Assembly (NCBI GenBank): GCA_002502855.1
Contig: DAQK01000021.1
Coordinates: forward strand, 1 to 64,000
DNA length: 64,000 bases
Reading direction: 5' to 3'
Source of the DNA: Methanobacterium sp. UBA279
GTDB taxonomy: Archaea > Methanobacteriota > Methanobacteria > Methanobacteriales > Methanobacteriaceae
Of the stretch, positions 16,939 to 27,084 are shown piece after piece. Numbering within the stretch: position 1 is the first letter of the stretch; each line of letters starts with the position of its first letter. The translations under genes and the position numbers were made by a program. The notes below the pieces were generated by a model that was not told the DNA's origin, did not search any database, and saw only the letters and a program-made list of their open reading frames with translations.

Positions 16939-18028
16939 TTCCAATGATAAATTCATCCACCATATCTCGTGCTTCATCATCGGTGAACTGTTCTGGGGGG
17001 TGTTTCATGGTAAAAGCAGATATTGAGGTGAGCTGTCCCCCGATATTCCTCTCCAGGGCCAGTTTACAGCATCTAATAGCGTCTATAACGCATCCTGCAG
17101 AGTTAGGGGAGTCCTCTACTGAGAGGCGTAATTCTATATTCATGGGCACGTCACCGAAGGTTTTACCCTCCATGCGCAGGAAACACAGTTTATTATCGTT
17201 CTGCCAAGGTACGTAGTCGCTGGGACCGATGTGTATGTTTTCCGGTTCCATCCTCTCTGCGAGAACCGACTGGACTGCCTCGGTTTTCGACTCCTTTTTA
17301 GAGTCCAACCTGTTACGGTTGAGCATGTTTAAAAAATCGGTGTTACCACCGGTGTTGAGCTGGTAAGTTCGCTCCAACTTAACTCCCCTGTCTTTAAAGA
17401 GGTTGGCCAGTGCCCTATGGGTTATGGTGGCACCGATCTGGGCTTTTATATCATCACCCACCATGGGCAGGTTTTTTTCCTCAAATCTGGCCGCCCACTC
17501 CGGGTCGCTCACTATGAAGACTGGCATGTTGTTTATCAGGGCCAGCCCTGCTTCCAGGGCGCACTCGGCATAGAAACGCGTGGCTTCTTCAGAACCTACA
17601 GGGAGATAGTTCAGGAGGATCTCCGCTCCACTGTCGGTTAAAATTTTAACGATTTCTTCCTTATCATTTTCTGGCTCATCTGATACAACGAAAGTGTTTT
17701 TTTCGTCATGTTCAGCCATATGTGGGGCTACACCGTCTAAGACTTTGCCCATGGATACTTTTACCCCTAATTGGGGTATTTCTTCCTGGAAGACGGTGGT
17801 GCAGTTTGGCCTGGCGAATATGGCCTCGCTTAAATCCAGACCTACTTTACGCTGGTCTATATCTATTGCTGCTACCACTTCTATATCAGATGGTTTGTAT
17901 CCGCCAATATCCCAGTGCATCAGGCCTATGGCGTCTTCTGCTTTCTGGTCTTTGTAATAGTAAATTCCCTGTAATAGTGAGCTTGCACAATTACCAATAC
18001 CAATTATTGCTATTTTGATTTTCTCCAA
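16925..18028 (-). CDS. ino1: Myo-inositol-1-phosphate synthase
   Basis: A 367-residue archaeal-type inositol-3-phosphate synthase, converting glucose-6-phosphate to inositol-1-phosphate with NAD; the product goes into archaetidylinositol lipids. An N-terminal Rossmann motif (IAIIGIGNCASSLLQG, residues 5-20) and the conserved NTGGNTDFLNML block are present. Length is normal for archaea. The 3' end is copied in a downstream tandem repeat. Monocistronic. Confidence 0.93.
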   Translation of the reverse strand: MEKIKIAIIGIGNCASSLLQGIYYYKDQKAEDAIGLMHWDIGGYKPSDIEVVAAIDIDQRKVGLDLSEAIFARPNCTTVFQEEIPQLGVKVSMGKVLDGVAPHMAEHDEKNTFVVSDEPENDKEEIVKILTDSGAEILLNYLPVGSEEATRFYAECALEAGLALINNMPVFIVSDPEWAARFEEKNLPMVGDDIKAQIGATITHRALANLFKDRGVKLERTYQLNTGGNTDFLNMLNRNRLDSKKESKTEAVQSVLAERMEPENIHIGPSDYVPWQNDNKLCFLRMEGKTFGDVPMNIELRLSVEDSPNSAGCVIDAIRCCKLALERNIGGQLTSISAFTMKHPPEQFTDDEARDMVDEFIIGKRER

Positions 18029-18267
18029 TTATAACACCCTTTACGCGTCATCGAGCTAATTGTGCCAGTTATAGTTTATGAAAATAAACAGTATTAGGCA
18101 AAATATTAAAGTTGGTAAGCTTAAAAGTTCTTCTAAAAGAATAATTTGCTGATTGTACTATTAAATGTTTCGATAAATCCTTAAAATCCTTTGAAAAATA
18201 AAGGGAATCCTGTGTTATATCCTTAATCTACCGGTATGGTGGGAAATTAACGGGATTAATGGTATTA

Positions 18268-18708
18268 TCATATTTCAGGGTAGATAGTGATGGTTCCCAG
18301 ATAGACAGCGGTGGTTAAACTGCACTCCATATAATTATCCCGATGATGATCCATAAGAGCAACCTGTTCCTCTCGGCGCTGAATATTATACCCACCACGG
18401 TGTCCAGGGGGGCTCCAATAGGAGGGGTGAGATGATTCCCAAACCAAACACGCCATACTTGTTCCAGATCTTAAAGTAACGCCCCCTTTTTAAGGTTTTC
18501 ATCCGATCCGTAGCGCCACTTTAGAAATCTGCTCCGGAGGTTTGAACCGGCGAAGGCCACGATAAGAGTGGATGTAACTGAACCCAGGGCAGTGGTGACT
18601 GCGGTGCTTAAGGATGATAGTTTTAAAACCAGACCCAGTGGAATAGCCCAGCCATAACTCTGCCACACCGGTGAGAAACACGATGAGTATGCTGTAAGTA
18701 GGGTCCAT
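18268..18708 (-). pseudogene. Frameshifted small multidrug-export-type membrane protein (COG2426)
   Basis: Joining reading frames gives one protein like the COG2426 small membrane family: MDPTYSILIVFLTGVAELW, then AIPLGLVLKLSSLSTAV, then YFKIWNKYGVFGLG, then DTVVGIIFSAERNRLLLW and a last part LTTAVYLGTITIY. I count four indels: an extra G near CTGGGC, an extra G in a five-G run, a missing base near CTCCTATTGG, and a missing T near GTTTAA. Most lie in homopolymers, so sequencing error is a live alternative to true decay. The function of the family is not firmly known. Confidence 0.72.
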
Positions 18709-18836
18709 GGTTATCTGGAATTGAAAATTTGTTTAAATTTATCTTTTGGATGTAAATCGTCTGAAACTTATCTTTTGGATTTTAATCGTCTGAAATTTAT
18801 CTGCAATAAAAAAAATTTGATCAAAAAAAATTATAG

Positions 18837-19130
18837 TCATCCTTCTCGTTGTTTAAGTTCTTTCCCACGCTTGCAGTAGAAGTTGTGGATAACTCCGATT
18901 TTATAGGCTGCAGCAAAGGGGCAGGTGGGACACATACAGCCCTTTTCCGTATTTATACAGTTACTTTCCTCTTTAAGGCAGAAGATGTTTTCCCCGGCAT
19001 CCTTGGCACACTGGTTGAAGGTGGGACATATGGGGCATACACAGTCTGTCTCTAATTCCCTGATCCTTTGATTTTTATCCTCATCAGAGAGTTCATTTAA
19101 CTCAGCTATAAGTTCTTCAAATTTATCCAC
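18837..19130 (-). CDS. DUF2769 cysteine-rich protein
   Basis: A 97-residue protein with CVCPICPTFNQCA near residue 30 and CMCPTCPFAAAY near residue 65, the paired cysteine clusters of DUF2769. Metal binding is likely; function unknown. A broken paralogue lies at 20235-20528. The start codon is clear but its ribosome site is weak (ACAAGGTGG). It stands alone between two pseudogenes. Confidence 0.75.
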   Translation of the reverse strand: MDKFEELIAELNELSDEDKNQRIRELETDCVCPICPTFNQCAKDAGENIFCLKEESNCINTEKGCMCPTCPFAAAYKIGVIHNFYCKRGKELKQREG

Positions 19131-19485
19131 CTTGTATCACCATTTACTAGAGAGTTTCTCCCAGTTAATAAAATTTATTCTGTATCTGTCTCGAAGTAGG
19201 GTGACATCTTGGAGGATTAATCAATTAAAAAGGTACTAAGGGATTAGGGGGGGATTAAATAAAGGATTTAAGTCCAGAATAATCCCTCGTACCTGTAACT
19301 AATGAATTAGTTACCGTAACAAAGAGTAAATTTTTTTTAAATTCCCCATTAGCATTTCTTATTTTAAGATAAGATTAAAAATAGATTTTCCCAAATTAAA
19401 CCAAAATTTTACCTAAATTAGAAAATAAATTCTGGAATTTACTTAAATTAAAATTAAGAAATAAATAAAGAAAAATGTTCTAACC
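19131..19485. other. Gene-free A+T-rich stretch
   Basis: About 355 bp with no supported coding sequence, RNA gene or palindrome. A G-run (GGATTAGGGGGGGATT) is near 19232-19247, and the right half is very A/T-rich. Confidence 0.5.
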
Positions 19486-19783
19486 CTACTTCCAGCTTAT
19501 TTTAAGTAGTGAGGCCAAAGCTACCAGCTGGGATGAATTTATAAGTAGCAGGGGGATTTGATGTGGACTCTCCATGGGGGGTGTGTGGTGGTCCTGGTGG
19601 TGGAGCAGAGTAGTAGACAGATAGAATATTTTGTAGTAGGAAAAATATTCCAAACACCAAAAGGCCAATGGTGTACTGAGATTTCCATTTGGTATAATTT
19701 TTCCAGTATATGGAGAGCAAAATCAGTATCATACAGATATTTGCCACTGCCAATCCTAAACCTATATAACTATACAAGACCAT
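19486..19783 (-). pseudogene. Frameshifted small membrane protein (DUF7521-like)
   Basis: Frame 1 gives two membrane helices (SYIGLGLAVANICMILILLS and TIGLLVFGIFFLLQNILSVYY). A shift of +1 after VYY continues with a third hydrophobic segment, IPLLLINSSQLVALASLLKI, ending at 19486. The unshifted frame instead ends in a Pro-rich tail without a helix. The three-helix plan resembles small archaeal membrane proteins encoded beside HTH regulators, and the remnant of such a regulator lies immediately upstream. Could be functional if the frameshift is a sequencing error. Confidence 0.6.
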
Positions 19784-19798
19784 TTTCCAACCTCTTTA

Positions 19799-20088
19799 TT
19801 AATCGTTATTTCTGATTTCCTTCCAAATAGTATCAAAAGCATCAAAATTCTCCTTCATGATGGGGGAGAGCATGTAAACCATTCCGTACTGTCCTTCACC
19901 GGAACACTTGATGATGTTTATTCCTTTTTTAGAACTTTCATGTGATGAGTGATGGTTTTATAATCCAGATCCAAATTCTGAGCAAGTTGATTTGCATTAT
20001 ACGGTCAGGAATGTAGTTCCTTGATAATCCGCGCCCGGTTAATTCCTCCTCTGGTCCCGGCTATCAACCACCACAGTAAATCTTCCAT
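19799..20088 (-). pseudogene. Broken winged-helix transcriptional regulator
   Basis: Reads MEDLLWWLIAGTRGGINRAR, then an in-frame TGA after KELHS, then NQLAQNLDLDYKTITHHMKV, a -1/+1 shift at a run of A, and GEGQYGMVYMLSPIMKENF to a TAA at 19799-19801. This is an ArsR-like winged helix regulator, with the recognition helix intact in sequence but split by one stop and one frameshift. It is 16 bp upstream of the DUF7521-like gene, the usual order for such pairs. Confidence 0.65.
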
Positions 20089-20234
20089 AAGTATCACAAA
20101 AAGTTCGGGGGGATTAATTCAATAAATAAATTTAGTAGTCTTTTATTTGATTTAAGCTTATTTCCAAATCTTCTGAAAGAAATTAAAAAAATTAAACATC
20201 AACTTCAAAAGCGTTTAGTACAGGTAATAAAATT

Positions 20235-20528
20235 TTATTCCCGCTGCTCTATCTCGGAACCCCTCATACAGTAAGTGGTGTACCGGGCCCCGAAACTGAG
20301 CCTCCGGGCGAAGGGACAGGGTGGACATAGACAATCCTTCTTCTAGGTTATGCACTTTTCACTCTCCCCAATTATGCAGAAGAGTAACTCGCCTTTTTCT
20401 CGAGCACAGTCATTGTAGGTGGGGCAGATAGGGTAGATGCACTGAGATTTAAAGCGTTCCAGCTCCTCCTCCCTTTCCTCTGGGGACATGCTTTCTAATG
20501 ATTGGAGCAATTCTTCAACATCATCCAT
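20235..20528 (-). pseudogene. DUF2769 protein interrupted by an in-frame TAG
   Basis: From ATG 20528 (GAGGTGAT ribosome site) it encodes MDDVEELLQSLESMSPEERE, then CIYPICPTYNDCA, and reaches TAG at 20343-20345. The same frame continues as KKDCLCPPCPFARRLS to a TAA at 20235-20237. Alignment with the intact paralogue at 18837-19130 places the TAG at a Thr/Glu position between the two cysteine clusters, so one base change (for example GAG or CAG to TAG) explains it. Pyrrolysine is not expected in Methanobacteriales. Read as a pseudogene or an unfixed sequencing error. Confidence 0.72.
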
Positions 20529-20564
20529 GGATATCACCTCGTTTAGATTAAGAAGTTAAAAATA

Positions 20565-21479
20565 TTAAACCACAGAAAAGAAGAATTGTCCCAGTACAAG
20601 TACGATGGGCCAGATCATGAATTCTGCGTCTGCTAATGTGTAGGATATCATCCGCAACTTTTCATCTTCTAATTTACTTGCTTTATTTAAGTAGTAAATA
20701 CTGTAGAAGTAGAATAGTACCATTATGGCTGCAAATAGCGGGATTATTCCCAAGCAGATCCCAAGGAAAAGTGGGATGAAGGCCAGGATGTTCAGTATAT
20801 GCAAGAGCTTCAGGGTCCCTTTTTTACCCAAAATTACAGGCACAGTTTTTAATCCTTCTTTTCGGTCACTTTTAATATCCTTCAGGTCAAAGAAGATTGT
20901 GTTTGGTAAAAATTTGAGAAAGACGAATAAGAAGATTAGTATGTAAATTAAATTCAATTGTAAGGAATGGTAGAACACTATAGAAAAAGTCCCGGCCAAG
21001 GACCAGGTTAGTGTGGTGTAGATGTTTTTGAAGGCAGGTATTTTTTGTGTGAAATTTTTTAAACCTACCGAGTAAAGAACACCCCCCATTATCAAAATTA
21101 AAATGAAGGATATCATGGTCCAATTGGAGAAAAGCACCAGTAGGAGAGATAAGAGTATTGCATAACTTCCCATTAGGTAGGGGAAGATATGTGATTTTTT
21201 ATGGAAGTAGGTGGCCCTTTCCAGATTACTATCCTTATCTTTATCCATATCCCGGTAATGGTCATAGCTATAAACCATCAATGGTATTATGTAAGCTATG
21301 ATTAGGAGGGGTAGTGAAATACTGGTTCCTGTCAGTATCGACGACGTGATGATAAATGCAGGACCACTAAGGGCTGCGAAGTATCCTCCATAAAGTATCT
21401 CATCCTTTAACTTTACAATAATTTCTGGTGATTTTGACAGAATGAATTTTTTATTGTTTAAATTAGTATTTGGTAACAT
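20565..21479 (-). CDS. UbiA-family prenyltransferase
   Basis: A membrane protein of 304 residues with 8-9 helices and the two Asp-rich motifs of the UbiA superfamily: YDHYRDMDKDKDSN near residue 72 and FDLKDIKSDRKEG near residue 200. Family members transfer a prenyl chain to an acceptor such as a ring or lipid head group; methanogens use them for archaeal lipids and other cofactors. The first motif has DHYRDMDKD rather than the common NDxxDxxxD. The acceptor cannot be told. Monocistronic, beside a histidine kinase on the same strand. Confidence 0.85.
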   Translation of the reverse strand: MLPNTNLNNKKFILSKSPEIIVKLKDEILYGGYFAALSGPAFIITSSILTGTSISLPLLIIAYIIPLMVYSYDHYRDMDKDKDSNLERATYFHKKSHIFPYLMGSYAILLSLLLVLFSNWTMISFILILIMGGVLYSVGLKNFTQKIPAFKNIYTTLTWSLAGTFSIVFYHSLQLNLIYILIFLFVFLKFLPNTIFFDLKDIKSDRKEGLKTVPVILGKKGTLKLLHILNILAFIPLFLGICLGIIPLFAAIMVLFYFYSIYYLNKASKLEDEKLRMISYTLADAEFMIWPIVLVLGQFFFSVV

Positions 21480-21600
21480 AACGCTTTACGTTCAATCTCT
21501 TAGAGACTAAACCGAATTATATTCTATTACCACTATAAAATAAATAGTTATGTGAATATTGTCACAAAAAGTTTAGAATTCTGAGTTAGAAAAGTTTAAA

Positions 21601-23646
21601 TTAAAAAATAATTTTAAATTCAGTTCCATTATTGGATTTAACTTCAAGTTCACCATCTAACTGGGCGGTTAAACTGGTAATAAGCTGCATACCTAGCGTA
21701 TTAGTTTTTTTGATGTTTAAATCATCTGGAAGACCTACTCCATTATCCTGTATATGCATGATATGCTTATCATTCACTTTTTTAAAATCAATAATTATTT
21801 TACCCGGTCTTCCATGAGGAAATGCATGTTTGATGGAATTGGTGATCACTTCGTTGATTATTAGAAAACAGGGTATGGCTGTATTTATATCTAGGAAAAG
21901 ATCTTGGGCATTTATATCCATTTTTATTAAGTCCATATCAACTCCGTAAGAGCTATAAATATTTTCTGTTAACTTTTTTAGGTATTCAGCCACATTTACT
22001 TCAGCAAAATTTCCAGTTTGATACAAATTTTCATGTACTATGGCCATGGACTTAACTCGATTCTGGCTTTCTTTGAAAACTTCAAGTGCATTTTCATCAT
22101 CTATATGCATGGATTGCAGATTCAACAGGCTGGATATTATCTGGAGGTTGTTTTTCACCCGATGATGGATTTCCTTTAAGAGTACATTTTTCTCATGGAT
22201 GGAGGCTTGCATCTGGGCTTCGATATTTTTATGGTGAGTAATGTCTCGAGCGGTGATCATAAATGCCACTGGCTTTTCTTCAGGGTTTCTAATTACTGCA
22301 ATATTCCATTCACCTATGAACTGATCTCCATTTTTCTTAACTAATTTGTATTCAAGATTCCTTAAAACATCCTTACTTTGAATTTTTTCCAGGTCTTTCC
22401 TGGCGATTTCCTGATATTCCTGAGCTACCAGGTCGAAAATTGAATGTCCAATCAATTCTTTATTTTCGTAGCCATACATCTCCAGAGCCTGTTTGGATGT
22501 GTAATTTATCTTATAATTCATATCAGTGGTGATGATCGCATCTGGGCCTGTTTTAACCAGGGTGGAGTATAATCTCTCTGATTCTTCTAATGCCCTTTTT
22601 ATTTCCTTTTCTTTTGTCAGGTCGCTTCCTATGCATACTAAACCTAAAGGTTCATTTTCACTAATTTTAATTAAAGACACAGACATTAAAACCGGTATAA
22701 CTTTGTTTTCACTGGATTTTATTTCGGTTTCAAAGGTTTTAATTTGCCCTATTTCATCCAGGTTTATATTTTGAAATATATCCCATATACTATCTTTTAA
22801 TCTGAAGATTAAACTAGAAGGTTTACCAATTAAATCCTCCCTTTTATAATTTAACAGGTTAATCGCACTTTGATTTACCAGTACGATCTTTTTCTGGGTG
22901 TTTAAAATAATTAGAAAGTTGGACATAGTTGATACTATCTTATCTGCAGCTATAACTGGAGTTAAGACTGGGAAACGGTATCTCCATATGCCGTGAGCTA
23001 TAAAGATCAAACCAACTGTAGCACTGACCATCGTTATCTCAGGGACTCGTAGGGATGATAATGGTAAAATTAAGTCGGCGGTTAGGCTAAATATTAAAGG
23101 TGCAAGCAGGCCTAGGAAAATATATCTGGTCTGTTTTTTCTCTAATTCTTCCGTTGTATCGAAATAATGTTTTAAAATGAGTAAGGAAGTTAATATGCCG
23201 CCAATCAAACTCCAAATACTGATTAAAAGGAAAAAAAGGAGTACTGAAGGGTCATTTAAATTATAGGTCCATCCCCAATATTGATGAACTGCTGTTTGAT
23301 TAGTTATCAATCCCACTGCTGAAATAATAACTGCCGGTGCATAAATTAAAAGATAAGTTAATTCATGTTTAAGCAATTCTTTTTTACCGGTAAATACTAG
23401 GGATATATGTATTAAAACTGCCGGTACTAAAGGCCATAAAGTGCTTAATTTCAACCAAAATATGGCAGTATCAATTGTTTCCGCTTGGCGATAACCAAAT
23501 TCAGTGAAGGTTAGAAAGGCTATCAGGATGGCTAAAAGGGCTACTAATTTGTTTAAACTATTTTCCGGATTTTTATAGTAGATAAAGTTTCCTAAAAAAA
23601 AGCATATAATTGCAGCTAGAAGAGATATTAAAGCGAATATGTTCAT
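21601..23646 (-). CDS. Sensor histidine kinase with 7TM input, PAS domains and HisKA_2-type core
   Basis: An N-terminal region of seven to eight membrane helices (HisKA_7TM-like), then two PAS domains (the second ends in VAFMITARDITHH), then a dimerisation block EIHHRVKNNLQIISSLLNLQ with the phospho-accepting histidine, and an HATPase_c domain with NEVITNSIKHAF and DNGVGLPDDL. This core type occurs often in methanogens. No response regulator is adjacent, so it is an orphan kinase. ATG 23646 (MNIFALISLLAA) is preferred over 23703 because it has GAAAGG upstream and begins directly at the first helix. Confidence 0.9.
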   Translation of the reverse strand: MNIFALISLLAAIICFFLGNFIYYKNPENSLNKLVALLAILIAFLTFTEFGYRQAETIDTAIFWLKLSTLWPLVPAVLIHISLVFTGKKELLKHELTYLLIYAPAVIISAVGLITNQTAVHQYWGWTYNLNDPSVLLFFLLISIWSLIGGILTSLLILKHYFDTTEELEKKQTRYIFLGLLAPLIFSLTADLILPLSSLRVPEITMVSATVGLIFIAHGIWRYRFPVLTPVIAADKIVSTMSNFLIILNTQKKIVLVNQSAINLLNYKREDLIGKPSSLIFRLKDSIWDIFQNINLDEIGQIKTFETEIKSSENKVIPVLMSVSLIKISENEPLGLVCIGSDLTKEKEIKRALEESERLYSTLVKTGPDAIITTDMNYKINYTSKQALEMYGYENKELIGHSIFDLVAQEYQEIARKDLEKIQSKDVLRNLEYKLVKKNGDQFIGEWNIAVIRNPEEKPVAFMITARDITHHKNIEAQMQASIHEKNVLLKEIHHRVKNNLQIISSLLNLQSMHIDDENALEVFKESQNRVKSMAIVHENLYQTGNFAEVNVAEYLKKLTENIYSSYGVDMDLIKMDINAQDLFLDINTAIPCFLIINEVITNSIKHAFPHGRPGKIIIDFKKVNDKHIMHIQDNGVGLPDDLNIKKTNTLGMQLITSLTAQLDGELEVKSNNGTEFKIIF

Positions 23647-23905
23647 GAAAAATACCTTTCGGAAATTTTTAATGGAATTACTGATATATATTTGGTGTAA
23701 CAAGTATATACTTATTACTTTTTAAAAACCCTCGAATATTAGGCGTTTCTAGTATGGAATATAGTCCATAGGTATGTTAATTAACCTAACATTGGTTATT
23801 CTCAAATTTTTAAATATAAATCTTACTTTTAGATATTCAACCCAAAAAGTTATTTTTCCTCATAAAACATATAATATAATTATTAAATTGGTTGAAGTGG
23901 AGTAT

Positions 23906-25321
23906 ATGGATTACCATTTCCGTTATGAGACTGATAGTTTTGGTGAAATTAGAATACCAGCTCATAAACTATGGGGGGCGCAGACACAGCGCTCACTGGA
24001 ACAATTCAATATCGGTGATGATCCAATGCCACGAGAGATGGTTGAAGCTTATTCTGTGATAAAAAAGGCATGTGCCAGGGTTAACTTCCAGGAAGGACTC
24101 TTAGATGAAAATCGCCGGGACTTAATCGTCAAGGTATGTGATGAAATACTCGCCGGAGAGCACCAGGACCAGTTCCCCTTGAACGTGTGGATGAGCGGGA
24201 GTGGAACACCCTTCAACATGAACATGAACGAAGTTATATCTAACCGGAGCTGTCAACTCACCGGGAATCCCCTGGGGAGTAAGGTACCCGTCCATCCCAA
24301 CGATCACGCCAACCTATCCCAGTCTTCTAACGATACCTTTCCCTCGGCCATGCACATATCCGCTGCAAAAGCCCTGAAAGGGAAGTTGATACCGTCTGTA
24401 ACTTCTCTATGTGACTCTTTACAGACTAAATCAGAAGAATGGTCCGATATAGTTAAGGTGGGCCGTACCCATCTCCAAGATGCTACACCTTTAACTTTAG
24501 GCCAGGAATTTTCTGGTTATGTTGGCTTACTTGATGATAACCTGAAACGCTTAGAAAACAGCTTGGAGGAAATCTATCACTTAACCATAGGTGGAACTGC
24601 TGTAGGGACAGGGATGAACACCCCTCCCGGTTTTGACGGGAAAGTGGTTGGTGAAATTGTAGGATTAACCAGTCTACCGTTTAAAACGGTGGATAACAAA
24701 TTCAAAGCCCAGGGATCACACGACAGTCTGGTCATGCTCAGCGGGACGCTCAAGACACTGGCGGCGTCCCTCTATAAAATAGCAAACGACATCCGCATCT
24801 TATCAAGCGGTCCAAGGTGCGGCTTACATGAACTGGAACTACCAGCAAACCAACCAGGATCCTCCATCATGCCCGGGAAGATAAACCCCACCCAGTGCGA
24901 AGCACTGTCCATGGTGGCGGTACAGGTCACAGCCAACGACCTGGCGGTGACACTCGGTGGAGGCGGGGGACACCTGGAGATGAACGCCTACAAACCCCTG
25001 ATCATCCGTAACATTATGCACTCGTTGAATATACTAACCGACGGATGCCAGAATTTCAGGAAATACCTGGTAGAAGGAATGAAACCGGATGAAAAACAGA
25101 TAAACTACTTTTTAGAACGATCACTCATGCTGGTAACCGTCCTGACCCCGGTTATCGGTTACGATCAGGCGGCCCGGGCAGTAAAACATGCCCTGGATAA
25201 TGATCTAACCCTTAAAAAGGCCGTCCTGGATCTGAAATGCATCTCCGAGGAAGAATATGATAAACTGGTAGATCCAGGGAAGATGACCCGTCCCGGGGGA
25301 TTGGATTTGAGGAAGGACTGA
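23906..25321 (+). CDS. fumC: Fumarate hydratase class II
   Basis: A 471-residue aspartase/fumarase superfamily member that interconverts fumarate and malate. The superfamily signature GSSIMPGKINP is at about residues 318-328, GRTHLQDATPLTLGQE carries the catalytic His near residue 188, and MSGSGTPFNMNMNEV matches class II fumarase. ATG 23906 is chosen for its position right before the conserved start and a GTGGAG ribosome site; the open frame runs 44 codons further up with no homology. It heads an operon-like run with fumarate reductase genes. Aspartate ammonia-lyase is a less likely alternative. A second, unrelated fumarase is at 61632. Confidence 0.9.
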   Translation: MDYHFRYETDSFGEIRIPAHKLWGAQTQRSLEQFNIGDDPMPREMVEAYSVIKKACARVNFQEGLLDENRRDLIVKVCDEILAGEHQDQFPLNVWMSGSGTPFNMNMNEVISNRSCQLTGNPLGSKVPVHPNDHANLSQSSNDTFPSAMHISAAKALKGKLIPSVTSLCDSLQTKSEEWSDIVKVGRTHLQDATPLTLGQEFSGYVGLLDDNLKRLENSLEEIYHLTIGGTAVGTGMNTPPGFDGKVVGEIVGLTSLPFKTVDNKFKAQGSHDSLVMLSGTLKTLAASLYKIANDIRILSSGPRCGLHELELPANQPGSSIMPGKINPTQCEALSMVAVQVTANDLAVTLGGGGGHLEMNAYKPLIIRNIMHSLNILTDGCQNFRKYLVEGMKPDEKQINYFLERSLMLVTVLTPVIGYDQAARAVKHALDNDLTLKKAVLDLKCISEEEYDKLVDPGKMTRPGGLDLRKD

Positions 25322-25380
25322 ATTAAATATTTTTACATATTAAAAGAAGTAAGAACTTAAAAAAAACGGATGTAACCTAC

Positions 25381-27084
25381 ATGATCCATCAATACGATGT
25401 AATCCTAATTGGAGGGGGATTGACCGGACTTAGAGCCGCCCTGCAGATAAAAGACGCCGGATTAGATGGGGCGGTGATATCTAAGGTCCATCCCTTACGT
25501 TCTCATTCTGTAGCAGCCCAGGGAGGAATGAATGCCTCTCTGGGAAACGTGGAAGGAGAGGGCGGTGTTAAGGATAGCTGGCAGAACCATGCATACGATA
25601 CAGTGAAGGGATCCGATTACCTGGCCGACCAGGACGCCGTGGAACTCATGTGCCGTGAAGCACCACGCACAGTAATCGAATTAGAACATATGGGAACGGT
25701 ATGGTCCAGACTAGAAAACGGGAAGATAGCTCAGCGCCCCTTCGGAGGGGCGGGATTTCCCAGGACCTGTTATGCGGCGGACCGCACCGGGCACAACGCC
25801 CTCCACACCCTCTACGAGAATGTGGTTGGCCGGGAAATCCCGGTTTACGAGGAATTCTACCTCACTTCCCTGGTAATAGATGAGGGACGCTGTGTAGGTT
25901 GCACGGCACTGGAAATTGTAACTGGAGAGGTCCATGGATTCCTGGCCCGGGCAGTCCTCCTGGCCACTGGTGGCTTCGGCCGGATATATGATAGATCAAC
26001 CAACGCACTCATCAACACAGGAGAGGGGGCGTCTTTAGCTTTAGAGGCAGGGGCCCAGCTTAAGGACATGGAGTTCGTCCAGTTCCATCCCACCACTCTC
26101 TACGGTACCAACATCCTGATAACCGAAGGAGCCCGTGGTGAAGGAGGGATACTCCTAAATAAAGATGGGGAACGGTTCATGGAGGGCTACGCACCCCGCA
26201 CCCGGGACCTGGCAGCCCGTGACGTGATAAGTCGGGCCATGGAACAGGAAATCGCGGAGGGAAGGGCCTACCCGGGAGGTTACCTGTACCTTGACCTGCG
26301 CCACCTGGGACCGGATAAAATCAAGGAGAGGTTGCCGGGGATAAGGCAGATAGCCATGGATTTTGCCGGTGTAGACCCCATAGAGGAGAAGATACCGGTC
26401 CAGCCCGGCCAGCACTACTCTATGGGTGGTGTCGATGTGGATATGGGCGGTGCGACCAGCATCCCAGGGTTATACGCTGCCGGTGAATGCGCCTGCATCA
26501 GCGTCCACGGAGCCAACCGTCTGGGAGGAAATTCCCTCCTGGAGACAGTGGTCTTCGGGCGCCTGGTTGCCGATAAGATAATCGAAGATGTTTCTAGTAT
26601 TAATTTTACCGAAGAAGAGCCAATAAAGACAGCCATGATAAACATGGACATTAAGATAGGGGATATACTGAGCCGGGAAGAAGGAGAACACCTCTTCCAG
26701 ATCAGGGAGGCCATGACCCACACCATGTCCCAGGGATTTGGGATACTGCGGGAAAAACAGGAGATGCAGGAAGGCCTCCAGGAGATAAAAAAACTGCAGA
26801 AACAGCTGCCCCGAGTGTCCCTCCAAAACAGTAAGCGTGAACTCAACCAGGCCCTGGTAAGGTTCCTGGAACTGGAGGGAATGCTCCTTTTATCTGAGGC
26901 CGTGGCCCGAAGCGCCATCGCCCGGGAGGAAAGCAGAGGATCCCATTTCAGGACTGATTACCCAGAGCGTGATGATATTAACTTCCTGAAACACACCCTG
27001 ATAGATTTAAAAGATGATGAAATGTGTGTTTCCTATAAACCGGTTAAGCTGGGCATGTTCGAACCAGAGGAGCGTGTTTACTAG
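25381..27084 (+). CDS. Fumarate reductase / succinate dehydrogenase flavoprotein subunit
   Basis: A 567-residue SdhA/FrdA-type flavoprotein: FAD motif ILIGGGLTGLRAALQI at the start, SHSVAAQGGMNAS with H42 at the position of covalent FAD attachment, substrate-site residues in QFHPTTLYGTNILITEGARG and HGANRLGGNSLLE. In methanogens the usual enzyme of this type is the soluble thiol:fumarate reductase TfrA, but the partner here lacks the TfrB cysteine-rich domain. It overlaps the next gene at its stop and follows fumC by 60 bp, so malate to fumarate to succinate can run within one operon. The electron donor is unclear. Confidence 0.9.
   Translation: MIHQYDVILIGGGLTGLRAALQIKDAGLDGAVISKVHPLRSHSVAAQGGMNASLGNVEGEGGVKDSWQNHAYDTVKGSDYLADQDAVELMCREAPRTVIELEHMGTVWSRLENGKIAQRPFGGAGFPRTCYAADRTGHNALHTLYENVVGREIPVYEEFYLTSLVIDEGRCVGCTALEIVTGEVHGFLARAVLLATGGFGRIYDRSTNALINTGEGASLALEAGAQLKDMEFVQFHPTTLYGTNILITEGARGEGGILLNKDGERFMEGYAPRTRDLAARDVISRAMEQEIAEGRAYPGGYLYLDLRHLGPDKIKERLPGIRQIAMDFAGVDPIEEKIPVQPGQHYSMGGVDVDMGGATSIPGLYAAGECACISVHGANRLGGNSLLETVVFGRLVADKIIEDVSSINFTEEEPIKTAMINMDIKIGDILSREEGEHLFQIREAMTHTMSQGFGILREKQEMQEGLQEIKKLQKQLPRVSLQNSKRELNQALVRFLELEGMLLLSEAVARSAIAREESRGSHFRTDYPERDDINFLKHTLIDLKDDEMCVSYKPVKLGMFEPEERVY

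Noticed and set aside
20343..20345. TAG as a pyrrolysine codon
   Set aside because: The family is not known to use it, and Methanobacteriales generally lack the pyl genes. Cannot be excluded from this window alone.
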